A stretch of DNA of 59,326 nucleotides. Origin: Streptosporangium subroseum. GTDB taxonomy: Bacteria > Actinomycetota > Actinomycetes > Streptosporangiales > Streptosporangiaceae. Under the pieces are notes generated by a model, which saw only the letters and a program-made list of their open reading frames with translations, was not told the origin of the DNA and did no database searches. Made by a program: the position numbers and the translations under genes. The stretch's first letter is position 1, and every line of letters starts with the position of its first letter. The stretch is taken from assembly GCF_900188345.1 (NCBI RefSeq), contig NZ_FZOD01000060.1, positions 1 to 59,326 on the forward strand. The letters run 5' to 3'. Below, one piece after another: positions 17,079 through 23,937 of the stretch.

Positions 17079-17273
17079 TCAGACCAGGCGCAAAAGTGCG
17101 CTGCGGACGCGCGCGGACGCGCGTTCCACATCACGCTGAGCGCGCTGAAGGCGCTGGACACCGACTGCACGGCGATGCTCCTCCGCTTCGCGGTGGAGGG
17201 TCCGTATTCGGTCTTTGACCAGTTCTTGATCCATAGAGTGCATGTCCAGGCTCCAAGCGGTGTGGAAGGTCAT
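17079..17273 (-). CDS. Small hypothetical protein downstream of whiB7, 64 aa
   Basis: A 64-residue, strongly charged helical protein: ELVKDRIRTLHREAEEHRRA then LQRAQRDVERASARVRSALL. It is probably a single coiled-coil helix with no membrane segment. The ATG at 17273 has AAAGGA about 9 nt upstream (17282-17287). It starts 40 nt after the whiB7 stop codon, on the same strand and with no terminator between, so it should be co-expressed with WhiB7. Its role is unknown. Confidence 0.6.
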   Translation of the reverse strand: MTFHTAWSLDMHSMDQELVKDRIRTLHREAEEHRRAVGVQRLQRAQRDVERASARVRSALLRLV

Positions 17274-17312
17274 CGGAAATCGTCCTTTCGGGAAGTGCGG
17301 GTTCTTGCGTGA

Positions 17313-17582
17313 TCAGGCGGCGACCGGCGACTTGCGAGGACGCCCACGCGGGCGCTTCCGCGGAACGACCGCGCCTCGCAGGACGAGCTCGCCGCCCCAG
17401 ACACCCCATGGCTCCTCGCGCTCGAGCGCGCGGGCCAGGCAGGCCTCGCGGATCGGGCAGCCTCCGCAGAGCGCCTTGGCGAACTCAACGTCCTCCGGAG
17501 ACTCTGCGAACCACAGGTCGGGGTCGGTACGACAGGGGATTGTGGCTTCGTCGATCAGGTCCATGACCGTCTGGGCCCCCAT
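17313..17582 (-). CDS. whiB7: WhiB7/WblC-type iron-sulfur transcription activator, 89 aa
   Basis: Four cysteines at 17, 39, 42 and 48 (C-x21-C-x2-C-x5-C) bind the [4Fe-4S] cluster. EPWGVWGGE at 57-65 is the sigma-factor-contacting G[VI]WGG turn. The C-terminal RGRPRK at 79-84 is the AT-hook that separates WhiB7 from other WhiB proteins. WhiB7 activates intrinsic resistance to ribosome-targeting antibiotics by helping SigA at promoters with an AT-rich stretch upstream of the -35. ATG at 17582 is preferred over the GTG at 17591, because GAGAGG covers the latter and lies 8 nt from the ATG. It is adjacent to uvrD2 as in mycobacteria. A long leader with an upstream ORF and attenuator precedes it. 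Confidence 0.95.
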   Translation of the reverse strand: MGAQTVMDLIDEATIPCRTDPDLWFAESPEDVEFAKALCGGCPIREACLARALEREEPWGVWGGELVLRGAVVPRKRPRGRPRKSPVAA

Positions 17583-17659
17583 CTGCTTCACCTCTCAGTT
17601 AGGTGTTGATCTTTGGTTACCTCGTGGGTGGGGGTCAGGAATGACGCGGACAAACAAGA

Positions 17660-17691
17660 AGGCCGCGGATCCTGGTGCGGATCCGCGGCCT
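17660..17691 (-). terminator. Attenuator hairpin in the whiB7 leader
   Basis: A 13-bp perfect stem (AGGCCGCGGATCC with its complement, 6-nt loop) lies about 80 nt before the whiB7 start. On the minus strand it is followed by TTCTTGTTTGTCC, a U-rich tail. It begins 20 nt after the stop codon of the leader ORF, so a ribosome stalled near the end of that ORF would cover its 5' arm. That is the geometry of translation-dependent attenuation reported for whiB7/wblC leaders. Confidence 0.8.
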
Positions 17692-17711
17692 GAAGGCTTT
17701 TTCTCTCTCGG

Positions 17712-18011
17712 TCAGGTTATGACCGGAGGGTGCCTCCAGGGTTGCGGACCACGCAGTCCACCGTTTCCGATGTGCTTGGTCGTTGCTGCATAGCTGCCGC
17801 CCGCAGTGGCGGGGATAGCCGGGACACTCATCGCCGGGAAGGCGATCGGAGCAAACCAATTGGCGGCCTGAACCAGGATCTGGACAGACCGGTCCTGCTG
17901 AAGCTGAGCCGCCGCGCCAACCGTGAGGATGACCTGGCTGCCGCGGTGCAGGACCGTGCTACGTCGCGCGGAAGTGAGCCCGGACCGGGACGACATCAGA
18001 TTGCTCTTCAC
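17712..18011 (-). CDS. Candidate upstream ORF in the whiB7 leader, 99 aa
   Basis: The GTG at 18011 has GGAGG 10 nt upstream, and the frame runs 99 codons to a TGA at 17712. The product (starting MKSNLMSSRSGLTSARR) has no recognisable domain. A middle segment (VQILVQAANWFAPIAFPAMS) is mildly hydrophobic and the end is Gly/Pro-rich (GPQPWRHPPVIT). Third positions are mostly G/C but less so than in neighbouring genes. It lies wholly between the WhiB7-type promoter and the attenuator, so its translation, rather than its product, may be what matters. Whether the ribosome reads all 99 codons or starts internally is open. Confidence 0.55.
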   Translation of the reverse strand: MKSNLMSSRSGLTSARRSTVLHRGSQVILTVGAAAQLQQDRSVQILVQAANWFAPIAFPAMSVPAIPATAGGSYAATTKHIGNGGLRGPQPWRHPPVIT

Positions 18012-18070
18012 AGCGGACTCACCTCCATTCGTTGAGGGCCGGGCACTCGGTGCCCGACTTGCTTGACATG

Positions 18071-18110
18071 ACCCTAAACCCCGCTCGCGGGGACGGGCAA
18101 CATATTTTCT
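18071..18110 (-). promoter_or_regulatory. WhiB7-autoregulated-type promoter
   Basis: On the minus strand AGAAAATATG (18101-18110) lies directly upstream of a -35-like TTGCCC (18095-18100). After an 18-nt spacer comes a -10-like TAGGGT (18071-18076). An AT-rich block abutting the -35 of a SigA promoter is the known WhiB7 target layout. It lies just past the tesB stop and gives a leader of about 480 nt. Confidence 0.7.
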
Positions 18111-18126
18111 ACCTGCAGTTTTATCA

Positions 18127-18993
18127 CTAGCTCACGCGGATCATCGCTTCCTGCACCACCGACACCGCGAGCTCTCCCGAGCGGGTGAACATCTCACCCT
18201 TGGCCAGGCCTCGCGCCCCACCCGACCACGGTGACTCCTGGGCGTACAGCATCCATTCGTCCACGCGGAAGGGGCGATGGAACCACATCGCGTGGTCCAG
18301 TGAGGCGCCGGAGATGTTGGAGGCTCCCCATGCCAGGCCGTGGGTCAGCAGCACGGTGTCGACCAGGGTGAAGTCCGAGGCGTAGGCGGCGAGCACCACG
18401 TGCAGCAGCGGGTCGTCGGGCAGCTCGGCGTCGTAGCGGAACCACACGTCGGTCTTGAAAGTGCGCAGCGCGGGGTCTCGGTGCGCCTCCCAGGTGAGGG
18501 GGGTCACGTAGCGGGCGTCCACCGGGCGCGGCTTGGCCAGCCACTCGCGCAGCGGCGACTCCTCCCCCATGACCTCCCGCATCCGATCCTGGAACAGGGG
18601 CAGGCTCTCGGGCGCGACCACGTCGGGCATCACCACGGCCTGATGCTCCACGCTGGTCTCCACGATGTGGAAGGAGGCCGACATGGTGAATATCGCCTTA
18701 CCGTGCTGAATGCCCACCACCCGTCGCGTGGTGAAGGAACGGCCGTCGCGGACCCGTTCGACGTTGTAGACGATCGGGATCGCCGGATCGCCGGGCCGGA
18801 TGAAGTAGGCGTGCAGCGAGTGGACGTAGCGATCCTTCGGCACCGTCCGGCCGGCGGCGAACAGCGCCTGGGCCGCCACCTGACCGCCGAACACGCGCTG
18901 GATGCGCTCCTCAGGGCTGCGGCCCCTGAAGATGTCGAGCTCGATCTGCTCCAGGTCGAGCAGGTCCAGTAACTCTTTGAGCGCCTCGTTCAC
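18127..18993 (-). CDS. tesB: Acyl-CoA thioesterase II (TesB family), 288 aa
   Basis: A double hotdog thioesterase that hydrolyses acyl-CoAs to free fatty acid and CoA. Family motifs include FGGQVAAQALFAA, VHSLHAYFIRPGDP and SFTTRRVVGIQ in the first hotdog. SLDHAMWFHRPFRVDEWMLY in the second carries the catalytic Asp. The length matches E. coli TesB. The GTG at 18993 (VNEALKEL) is chosen because GGAGG lies 5-6 nt upstream and because it overlaps the uvrD2 stop codon by 4 nt (GTGA), implying coupling. It is therefore probably read from the uvrD2 transcript. Confidence 0.95.
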   Translation of the reverse strand: MNEALKELLDLLDLEQIELDIFRGRSPEERIQRVFGGQVAAQALFAAGRTVPKDRYVHSLHAYFIRPGDPAIPIVYNVERVRDGRSFTTRRVVGIQHGKAIFTMSASFHIVETSVEHQAVVMPDVVAPESLPLFQDRMREVMGEESPLREWLAKPRPVDARYVTPLTWEAHRDPALRTFKTDVWFRYDAELPDDPLLHVVLAAYASDFTLVDTVLLTHGLAWGASNISGASLDHAMWFHRPFRVDEWMLYAQESPWSGGARGLAKGEMFTRSGELAVSVVQEAMIRVS

Positions 18994-21059
18994 GCATCCT
19001 CCGTCTGGTTTGCGGCCGTGCGGCACAGATCGAGCACCGCTTCACCGTAACGGTCCAGTTTGACGCGTCCTATACCGGCGATCGCCAGCAGGTCCTGTTC
19101 GGAGGCGGGCGCCCGTTCGGCGATGGCCTGGAGGGTGACGTCGGTGAAGACCGCCCACTGCGGGATCTTGTCCTTCTTCCCGACGCCCGTACGCCATGAC
19201 TTGAGCGCTTCCAGCAGGGCCTCGTCGTAGTCGACCGGGCAGGTGGAGCACCTGCCGAGCTTCTGCGCGGCGGCCGAGGTCAGGGTTCTGGCGCAGACTC
19301 GGCAGCTCACCGGCGCGGCGACCGCGCGCCGTTCCTTGGAGGCGGGCTCGGGCGTACGGCTCTGCGCCCCGGAACGGCCCGTGAGGCCGTCGAGAAAGCG
19401 GGAGGGGCGCCGAGAACGACGCCCGCCCGGTGAGCGTGCCAGCGCCCACGACAGCCCCAGGTGGGCGCGCGCACGGGTGACGCCGACGTAGAGGAGACGG
19501 CGCTCCTCCTCGATCTGCTCGGGCGTCTCGGCATAGATGATCGGCAGCATGCCGTCGGTGACCCCGACGAGGAAGACCGCGTCCCACTCCAGGCCCTTGG
19601 CGGCGTGCAGCGAGGCCAGCGTCACACCCTCGACCGGCGGCGCGTGCTGCTCGCTGGCCCGGCGCTCCAACTCGGTCACGAAGGCGGGCAGGTCCGCGCC
19701 CTCCGCGGCGAGGTCCTCGGCGAGATCGGCCAGCGCCTTGAGCGACTCCCACTTCTCGCGGGCCTTGCCGCCGCCGGGGACCACGGGGGTGAGGCCGATG
19801 CCGGCGAGGATGTGGTGAACGGTCGTGACCAGCGTGTCGTCGGGCTCGACCGAGCGGGCGGCGCCGCGCAGCAGCACGACCGCCTGGCGGACCTCCGGAC
19901 GCTCGAAGAACCGGTCGGCGCCGCGCAGCACGTAGGGGACCCCGGCCTTGCCGAGAGCCTGCTCGTACGCCTCGGACTGGGCGTTGACCCGGAACAGCAC
20001 GGCGATCTCCCGGGTCGGCACACCGCCGTCGGCGAGCTTCTTCACCGCCCGTGCCACGCCCTCGGCCTCGGCGACCTCGTCGTCGTATTCGGCGAAGACG
20101 GGCTCCGGACCGTCCGGGCGCTGGGCGATCAGGGAGAGTTTGTGCGGGGTCCGCGCCTTCTCCAGCACCCGGTTCGCCAGCGAGACGACCTGGGGGGTGG
20201 ATCGGTAGTCGCGAACCAGCTTGATCACGGTGGCGTTGGGATGCTCGACCGAGAAGCCGGTCAGGTAACGGGGGGTCGCGCCGGTGAAGGAGTAGATCGT
20301 CTGGTTGGGGTCACCGACCACGCACAGGTCGTCGCGACCGCCGAGCCAGGTGTCGAGCAGCAGTTTCTGCAGCGGGTTGACGTCCTGGTATTCGTCCACC
20401 ACGAAGTAGCGGTACTGCTGGCGGATCTGGGTGGCCACCTCGCGATGCTCGGTCATCACGGCGGAGGTGAGCTCCAGGATGGTCTCGAAGTCGACCAGGT
20501 GCCGGTCACGGCGGAGCGTCTCGTAGGCGTCGTAGAGCCGGAAGACCTCTTCGGGCGCGACCGGCGGGGTCCGGCCGGCCTTCTTCGCGGCGTCGGCGTA
20601 ATCCTCCGGGGCGATCTGGGTGACCTTGGCCCACTCGATCTCGCCGGCGATGTCCCGCAGCTCGGATCGGTCGGGGTTCTTGCGGATGGAGCGGCAGGCG
20701 TCGATCAGCAGGGGCATCTTCGACTCGATCACCCTGGGCGGATCCCCGCCGATGACGCGCGGCCAGAAGTAGGTGAGCTGACGCAGCGCGGCGGCGTGGA
20801 AGGTGCGGGCCTGCACCCCGGGCGTGCCGAGCTGACGCAGCCGCTGCCTGAGCTCCCCGGCGGCACGTGTGGTGAACGTCACAGCCAACACGCCCTGTGC
20901 GTCGACCACTCCGCTGCGTACGGCGTGCGCGATGCGATGGGTGATGGCACGCGTCTTGCCCGTCCCCGCTCCCGCGAGCACGCAGACCGGTCCCCGGACG
21001 GCTTCCGCCACGTCACGCTGCTCGGGATCCAGCCCCGCCAGGACGTCGTAGGGCTCCAC
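18990..21059 (-). CDS. uvrD2: ATP-dependent DNA helicase UvrD2, 689 aa
   Basis: A superfamily 1A helicase. The Q-motif (LDPEQRDVA) is followed by Walker A AGAGTGKT at 29-36. FVVDEYQDVN is motif II, VVGDPNQTIYSFTGA motif III, TLASLHAAKGLEWD motif V and LLYVGVTRAR motif VI. The C-terminal part has a CxxC...CxxC zinc knuckle (CRVC and CSTC) and an HRDC domain (LLAIAGIGRVKLDRYG), the architecture that defines actinobacterial UvrD2. It unwinds DNA in repair and is essential in mycobacteria. The GTG start has AAGGAG about 6 nt upstream. Confidence 0.96.
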   Translation of the reverse strand: MEPYDVLAGLDPEQRDVAEAVRGPVCVLAGAGTGKTRAITHRIAHAVRSGVVDAQGVLAVTFTTRAAGELRQRLRQLGTPGVQARTFHAAALRQLTYFWPRVIGGDPPRVIESKMPLLIDACRSIRKNPDRSELRDIAGEIEWAKVTQIAPEDYADAAKKAGRTPPVAPEEVFRLYDAYETLRRDRHLVDFETILELTSAVMTEHREVATQIRQQYRYFVVDEYQDVNPLQKLLLDTWLGGRDDLCVVGDPNQTIYSFTGATPRYLTGFSVEHPNATVIKLVRDYRSTPQVVSLANRVLEKARTPHKLSLIAQRPDGPEPVFAEYDDEVAEAEGVARAVKKLADGGVPTREIAVLFRVNAQSEAYEQALGKAGVPYVLRGADRFFERPEVRQAVVLLRGAARSVEPDDTLVTTVHHILAGIGLTPVVPGGGKAREKWESLKALADLAEDLAAEGADLPAFVTELERRASEQHAPPVEGVTLASLHAAKGLEWDAVFLVGVTDGMLPIIYAETPEQIEEERRLLYVGVTRARAHLGLSWALARSPGGRRSRRPSRFLDGLTGRSGAQSRTPEPASKERRAVAAPVSCRVCARTLTSAAAQKLGRCSTCPVDYDEALLEALKSWRTGVGKKDKIPQWAVFTDVTLQAIAERAPASEQDLLAIAGIGRVKLDRYGEAVLDLCRTAANQTEDA

Positions 21060-21234
21060 GGAGACTCCTTAACATGCTGTCGAACACGCTGGCGGAAACA
21101 TCCTCCCAGCCACTGGCAGAGCATCGCCCATTCTGGCATCATGCCGCCGCTCATCGATGTCGTTCGCCGAGATGCACAACCATGCCTGTTTCCCCCACAA
21201 TGGGGAACGAATTGGCTCGGGGAAGGAAGAACCT

Positions 21235-22224
21235 GTGCGAACTGCGGTGACCGTGAGTGCGCTCGCTCTGGCGACATTGGTGATCGGCTCCGCGACGGTG
21301 CACGCGTCCCCGGCTGCGCACGCGTCCTCGGCGCCTTCGCACACGAGCGCCACCTCGACGGCGAAGAAGCCGGCCAAGGGCGACCCGACGTCCCCGCCGA
21401 CCCCGCCGCCGCCCCCGGTCGTCGCGCCTGATCCACTCGTCCACGGCACCGACATCAAAACCATCTCGTACGGCTCGCACGTCCGCCAGCGGATGGACGT
21501 CTGGTACCAGTCCGACGGTCTGACGCGGCCCGGCATCTTCGTGATCCACGGTGGCTGGTGGTCCTCAGGGGACAAGAAGCTCATGACCGCGGTGAGCCAG
21601 AGCTACGCCGAGCTGGGCTACACGGTCTTCAACATCAACTACCGCCTCTCCACCGACGCCCCCTGGCCGGCCCAGCGCACCGACACGCTCGACGCCATCG
21701 CCACCGCGCGCAGGCATGCGCCCCTGTGGGGCTTCGACCCGAACAACTACGTGGTCGTCGGCTTCTCCGCGGGAGGCCACCTATCCACCGCCGTGGGAAC
21801 CTACAAGGACGGCCTGCCCGGCCTGCGCGGCGTGGTGGGCATCTCCCCGGTGGTCTCGCCGATGACGGCCTACACCGAAGGCGCCGAGAGCCCGGATGCG
21901 AACAAGCGCAAGCTACGCACGGCGGCCATCAAACTCGCCGGGGGCTGCGGGCCCGCCAAGTGCCCCAAGATCTGGGCCAGCATGGAGGTGCCTTTGCACG
22001 CGAGCCGCCGCGACGCGCCCGTGCTGACCGCGCACTCAGAGGACGAGTTCGTGTCGGTGGAGCACAGCCTCCAGCTCAAGACGCGCCTGCGCCAGGTCGG
22101 CGTGGACATGACGGTGCTGACCGAACCGGGCACCGGGCACAGCGCCCCCCTCTACCGGATGCCCGGCCTGGCGGAGCAGGTCCAGGATTGGATCGCCGAC
22201 AGGCTTTTCGAGCCCACGGGATAA
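21235..22224 (+). CDS. Secreted alpha/beta hydrolase (BD-FAE-like), 329 aa
   Basis: The signal peptide (residues 1-30, LALATLVIGSATVHA core) is followed by a Pro/Ser/Thr-rich linker (SPPTPPPPPVVAPDP) and then an alpha/beta hydrolase domain. HGGWW is the oxyanion-hole motif, VVGFSAGGHL holds the nucleophile Ser, HSEDEFV gives the acidic residue and EPGTGHSAP the catalytic His. It resembles carbohydrate or lipid esterases acting outside the cell. The GTG at 21235 is chosen because GGAAGGAAG precedes it and it starts exactly at the signal peptide; the frame is open 26 codons further upstream. It is transcribed divergently from uvrD2. Its 3' end is tandemly duplicated. Confidence 0.88.
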   Translation: MRTAVTVSALALATLVIGSATVHASPAAHASSAPSHTSATSTAKKPAKGDPTSPPTPPPPPVVAPDPLVHGTDIKTISYGSHVRQRMDVWYQSDGLTRPGIFVIHGGWWSSGDKKLMTAVSQSYAELGYTVFNINYRLSTDAPWPAQRTDTLDAIATARRHAPLWGFDPNNYVVVGFSAGGHLSTAVGTYKDGLPGLRGVVGISPVVSPMTAYTEGAESPDANKRKLRTAAIKLAGGCGPAKCPKIWASMEVPLHASRRDAPVLTAHSEDEFVSVEHSLQLKTRLRQVGVDMTVLTEPGTGHSAPLYRMPGLAEQVQDWIADRLFEPTG

Positions 22225-22249
22225 GCTTGTTGAGCCCCCGGGAAGATGA
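22202..22249. repeat. 24-bp duplication spanning the hydrolase stop codon
   Basis: AGGCTTTTCGAGCCCACGGG at the gene's end (TAA at 22222-22224 follows) is repeated at once as AGCTTGTTGAGCCCCCGGGA (22225-22244), which leads to a second stop. Confidence 0.65.
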
Positions 22250-22308
22250 ACGGCTCTCACTTTGTTGCCAATGAGCGCCGGACATCACATGAGGGGACAT
22301 TTAACAAA

Positions 22309-22563
22309 ATGGCGCTGACTGTATACACCACCACCTGGTGCGGTCCCTGTAAGCGGCTGAAGAGCCAGCTCACCCGCGAGGGCATCTCCTACGAGGAGAT
22401 CGACATCGAGCGGAACCCCGACGCGGCCCAATTTGTCATGAGTGTCAACAACGGCAACCAGGTCGTGCCCACCGTCGTGATGGACTCCCCGACCGGTCGA
22501 GTCGTCAGGACCAACCCCTCGGTGATCGAGGTCAAACGCCTCCTGGCAGGCGTCAGCGCGTAA
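22309..22563 (+). CDS. Mycoredoxin (glutaredoxin-like), 84 aa
   Basis: A small glutaredoxin-fold protein, MALTVYTTTWCGPCKRL, matching the mycoredoxin-1 family (Rv3198A position) that reduces mycothiol mixed disulfides. The active site reads CGPC, where the mycobacterial protein has CGYC, so its redox potential could differ. The cis-Pro motif is VPTVVM. The ATG at 22309 gives the family N-terminus; GAGGGGAC lies about 10 nt upstream. The gene stands between uvrD2 and nudC as in mycobacteria, apart from the inserted hydrolase. Confidence 0.9.
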   Translation: MALTVYTTTWCGPCKRLKSQLTREGISYEEIDIERNPDAAQFVMSVNNGNQVVPTVVMDSPTGRVVRTNPSVIEVKRLLAGVSA

Positions 22564-22582
22564 CCGCGCTTCCTCACACGGC

Positions 22583-22611
22583 GAGCCCCGGTCCTGTTGG
22601 ACGCGGGGCTC
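22583..22611. terminator. Bidirectional terminator between mycoredoxin and nudC
   Basis: GAGCCCCGGTCC-TGTT-GGACGCGGGGCTC forms a 12-bp stem with one bulged G. It lies between the convergent mycoredoxin and nudC genes. The U-tract is poor, as usual in high-GC actinobacteria. Confidence 0.75.
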
Positions 22612-22739
22612 CGTCGTGCCAGAGTTTCGGCGATCGTACCCGGCCGCCGGCGCGGCCGTGGAACCACGGCGGCTTCGCCGGCAACCTCGTTCGGCGCGTG
22701 CCCGCCACCGTCATCGACGGCCGAGCCGGGCCGCGCCGA

Positions 22740-23717
22740 TCACCAGTCGCCGATCAACGGCTTTCCGTACCAGGTCTCGATCAGCCTGCGGGCGATCGAG
22801 ACCTCGGACGGCAGGCGCACCTCGCCGCTCTCCATCGCGGCCAGCAGCTCGGCGCGGCTGAACCAGTGCGCCTCGGCGATCTCCTCGGGATCGAGCACGA
22901 ACTCGGTCGACGTGGCCCGCGCGAAGAAGCCGAGCATCAGACTGCGGGGGAACGGCCAGGGCTGGCTGCCCAGATAGTGCGGTTCGGCGATGCTCACGCC
23001 GACCTCCTCCGCCACCTCGCGCGCCACGGCGTGCTCCAGCGACTCGCCCGGCTCCACGAACCCGGCCAGCACCGACAGCCGTCCCTCGGGCCACTGCGGG
23101 CCCCTGGCCAGCAGGCACCGGTCCTGGTCGTCGTGGATCAGCATGATCACCGCCGGATCGACCCGGGGGAAGTGCTGGCTGCCGTCCTTGGGACAGACGC
23201 GGACATGCCCGCCCGACCGGACCTCCGTACGGCTCCCGCAGCGCGGGCAGAACTCGTGGGTGGAGTGCCACGCCTCCAGGGCGACCGCGTAGACCAGCAG
23301 CCCCGCGTCCCGGTCTCCCAGCAGGGAGCCCACCTCGCGCAGCCCCACGGCGACGATCTCCTCCTCCGCCAGCGAGGAGGCGGCGCGCGGGGCGACGATC
23401 CGGCCCGGAGCGGAGGTGTGGACGACCCCCGGCAGCGGGGCCGTCACGGCGAAGTAGGCGACGCCCTCGGCGTCCACGCCGAGCAGGTAGCGCTCCCCCT
23501 CGGGTGCGTCGGCCGTGGACAGCAGCGTCAGCGCGACGTCCTCACCGCTCCGCCGGACCAGCGCCTTGCCGTCGTCGACGATCAGGACCCGGGTCGCACT
23601 GTCCTCCCACGCCCGTTTGAGCCACTCGGCGTCACCCCGGAACAGTGCCGAACGATCGATGGTGCTGCGCGCGAGCAGCAGCGGTCCCAGTAGTTCTTCT
23701 TGCGTCGTGATCTCCAC
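22740..23717 (-). CDS. nudC: NAD(+)/NADH pyrophosphatase NudC, 325 aa
   Basis: NudC cleaves NADH to NMNH and AMP and removes NAD caps from RNA. The zinc ribbon is FCPRCGS with CPKDG after it. The Nudix box is GFVEPGESLEHAVAREVAEE then VGV. The NudC-specific SQPWPFPRSLM follows at the expected spacing. The N-terminal domain is the usual divergent one. GTG at 23717 (VEITTQEE) is preferred because GGGGAGG lies about 9 nt upstream; the frame extends six codons to a TTG. It is divergent from the siderophore locus. Confidence 0.95.
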   Translation of the reverse strand: MEITTQEELLGPLLLARSTIDRSALFRGDAEWLKRAWEDSATRVLIVDDGKALVRRSGEDVALTLLSTADAPEGERYLLGVDAEGVAYFAVTAPLPGVVHTSAPGRIVAPRAASSLAEEEIVAVGLREVGSLLGDRDAGLLVYAVALEAWHSTHEFCPRCGSRTEVRSGGHVRVCPKDGSQHFPRVDPAVIMLIHDDQDRCLLARGPQWPEGRLSVLAGFVEPGESLEHAVAREVAEEVGVSIAEPHYLGSQPWPFPRSLMLGFFARATSTEFVLDPEEIAEAHWFSRAELLAAMESGEVRLPSEVSIARRLIETWYGKPLIGDW

Positions 23718-23841
23718 GCCGTCCCGCCTCCCCAAACCGGTGAACAGTTTATGCCGCAGGAGAGAGGCGGTTCCGCGCGTCCTCCGATCTCGGCGGCTCT
23801 CCTGCCGGATAAGAGGCCTTCAACGCCATAAGGAGGAGGGC

Positions 23842-23877
23842 ATGTACGGTGATTACTCAATCACGCACACGCGATGA
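23842..23877 (+). CDS. Candidate 11-aa leader ORF before the siderophore operon
   Basis: ATG at 23842 follows an almost perfect Shine-Dalgarno, AAGGAGGAGG (23830-23839), and encodes MYGDYSITHTR before TGA. An inverted repeat lies further upstream (GCAGGAGAG 23756-23764, CTCTCCTGC 23797-23805). A good -10-like TAGGAT at 23889-23894 lies downstream of it, so the mini-ORF is in the siderophore mRNA only if a second promoter exists upstream. It is too short to judge by composition. Confidence 0.3.
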   Translation: MYGDYSITHTR

Positions 23878-23902
23878 TCCTCGACGGCTAGGATGCACCG
23901 AG

Positions 23903-23921
23903 TTAGGTTAGCCTTACCTGA
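23903..23921. promoter_or_regulatory. DtxR/IdeR (DmdR)-type iron box
   Basis: TTAGGTTAGCCTTACCTGA is a 19-bp near-palindrome that matches the TTAGGTTAGGCTAACCTAA consensus at 16 of 19 positions. It lies 16 nt before the TTG start of the ATP-grasp gene and just after a -10-like TAGGAT (23889-23894). Iron-loaded repressor would block this promoter, so the siderophore genes should be induced by iron starvation. Confidence 0.88.
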
Positions 23922-23937
23922 TATCGGGAGTCCTGCA

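Noticed and set aside
23893..23937. Start of the ATP-grasp gene at ATG 23893
   Set aside because: That start would place the iron box inside the coding region and lacks a ribosome binding site; TTG 23938 has GGGAG at 7 nt.
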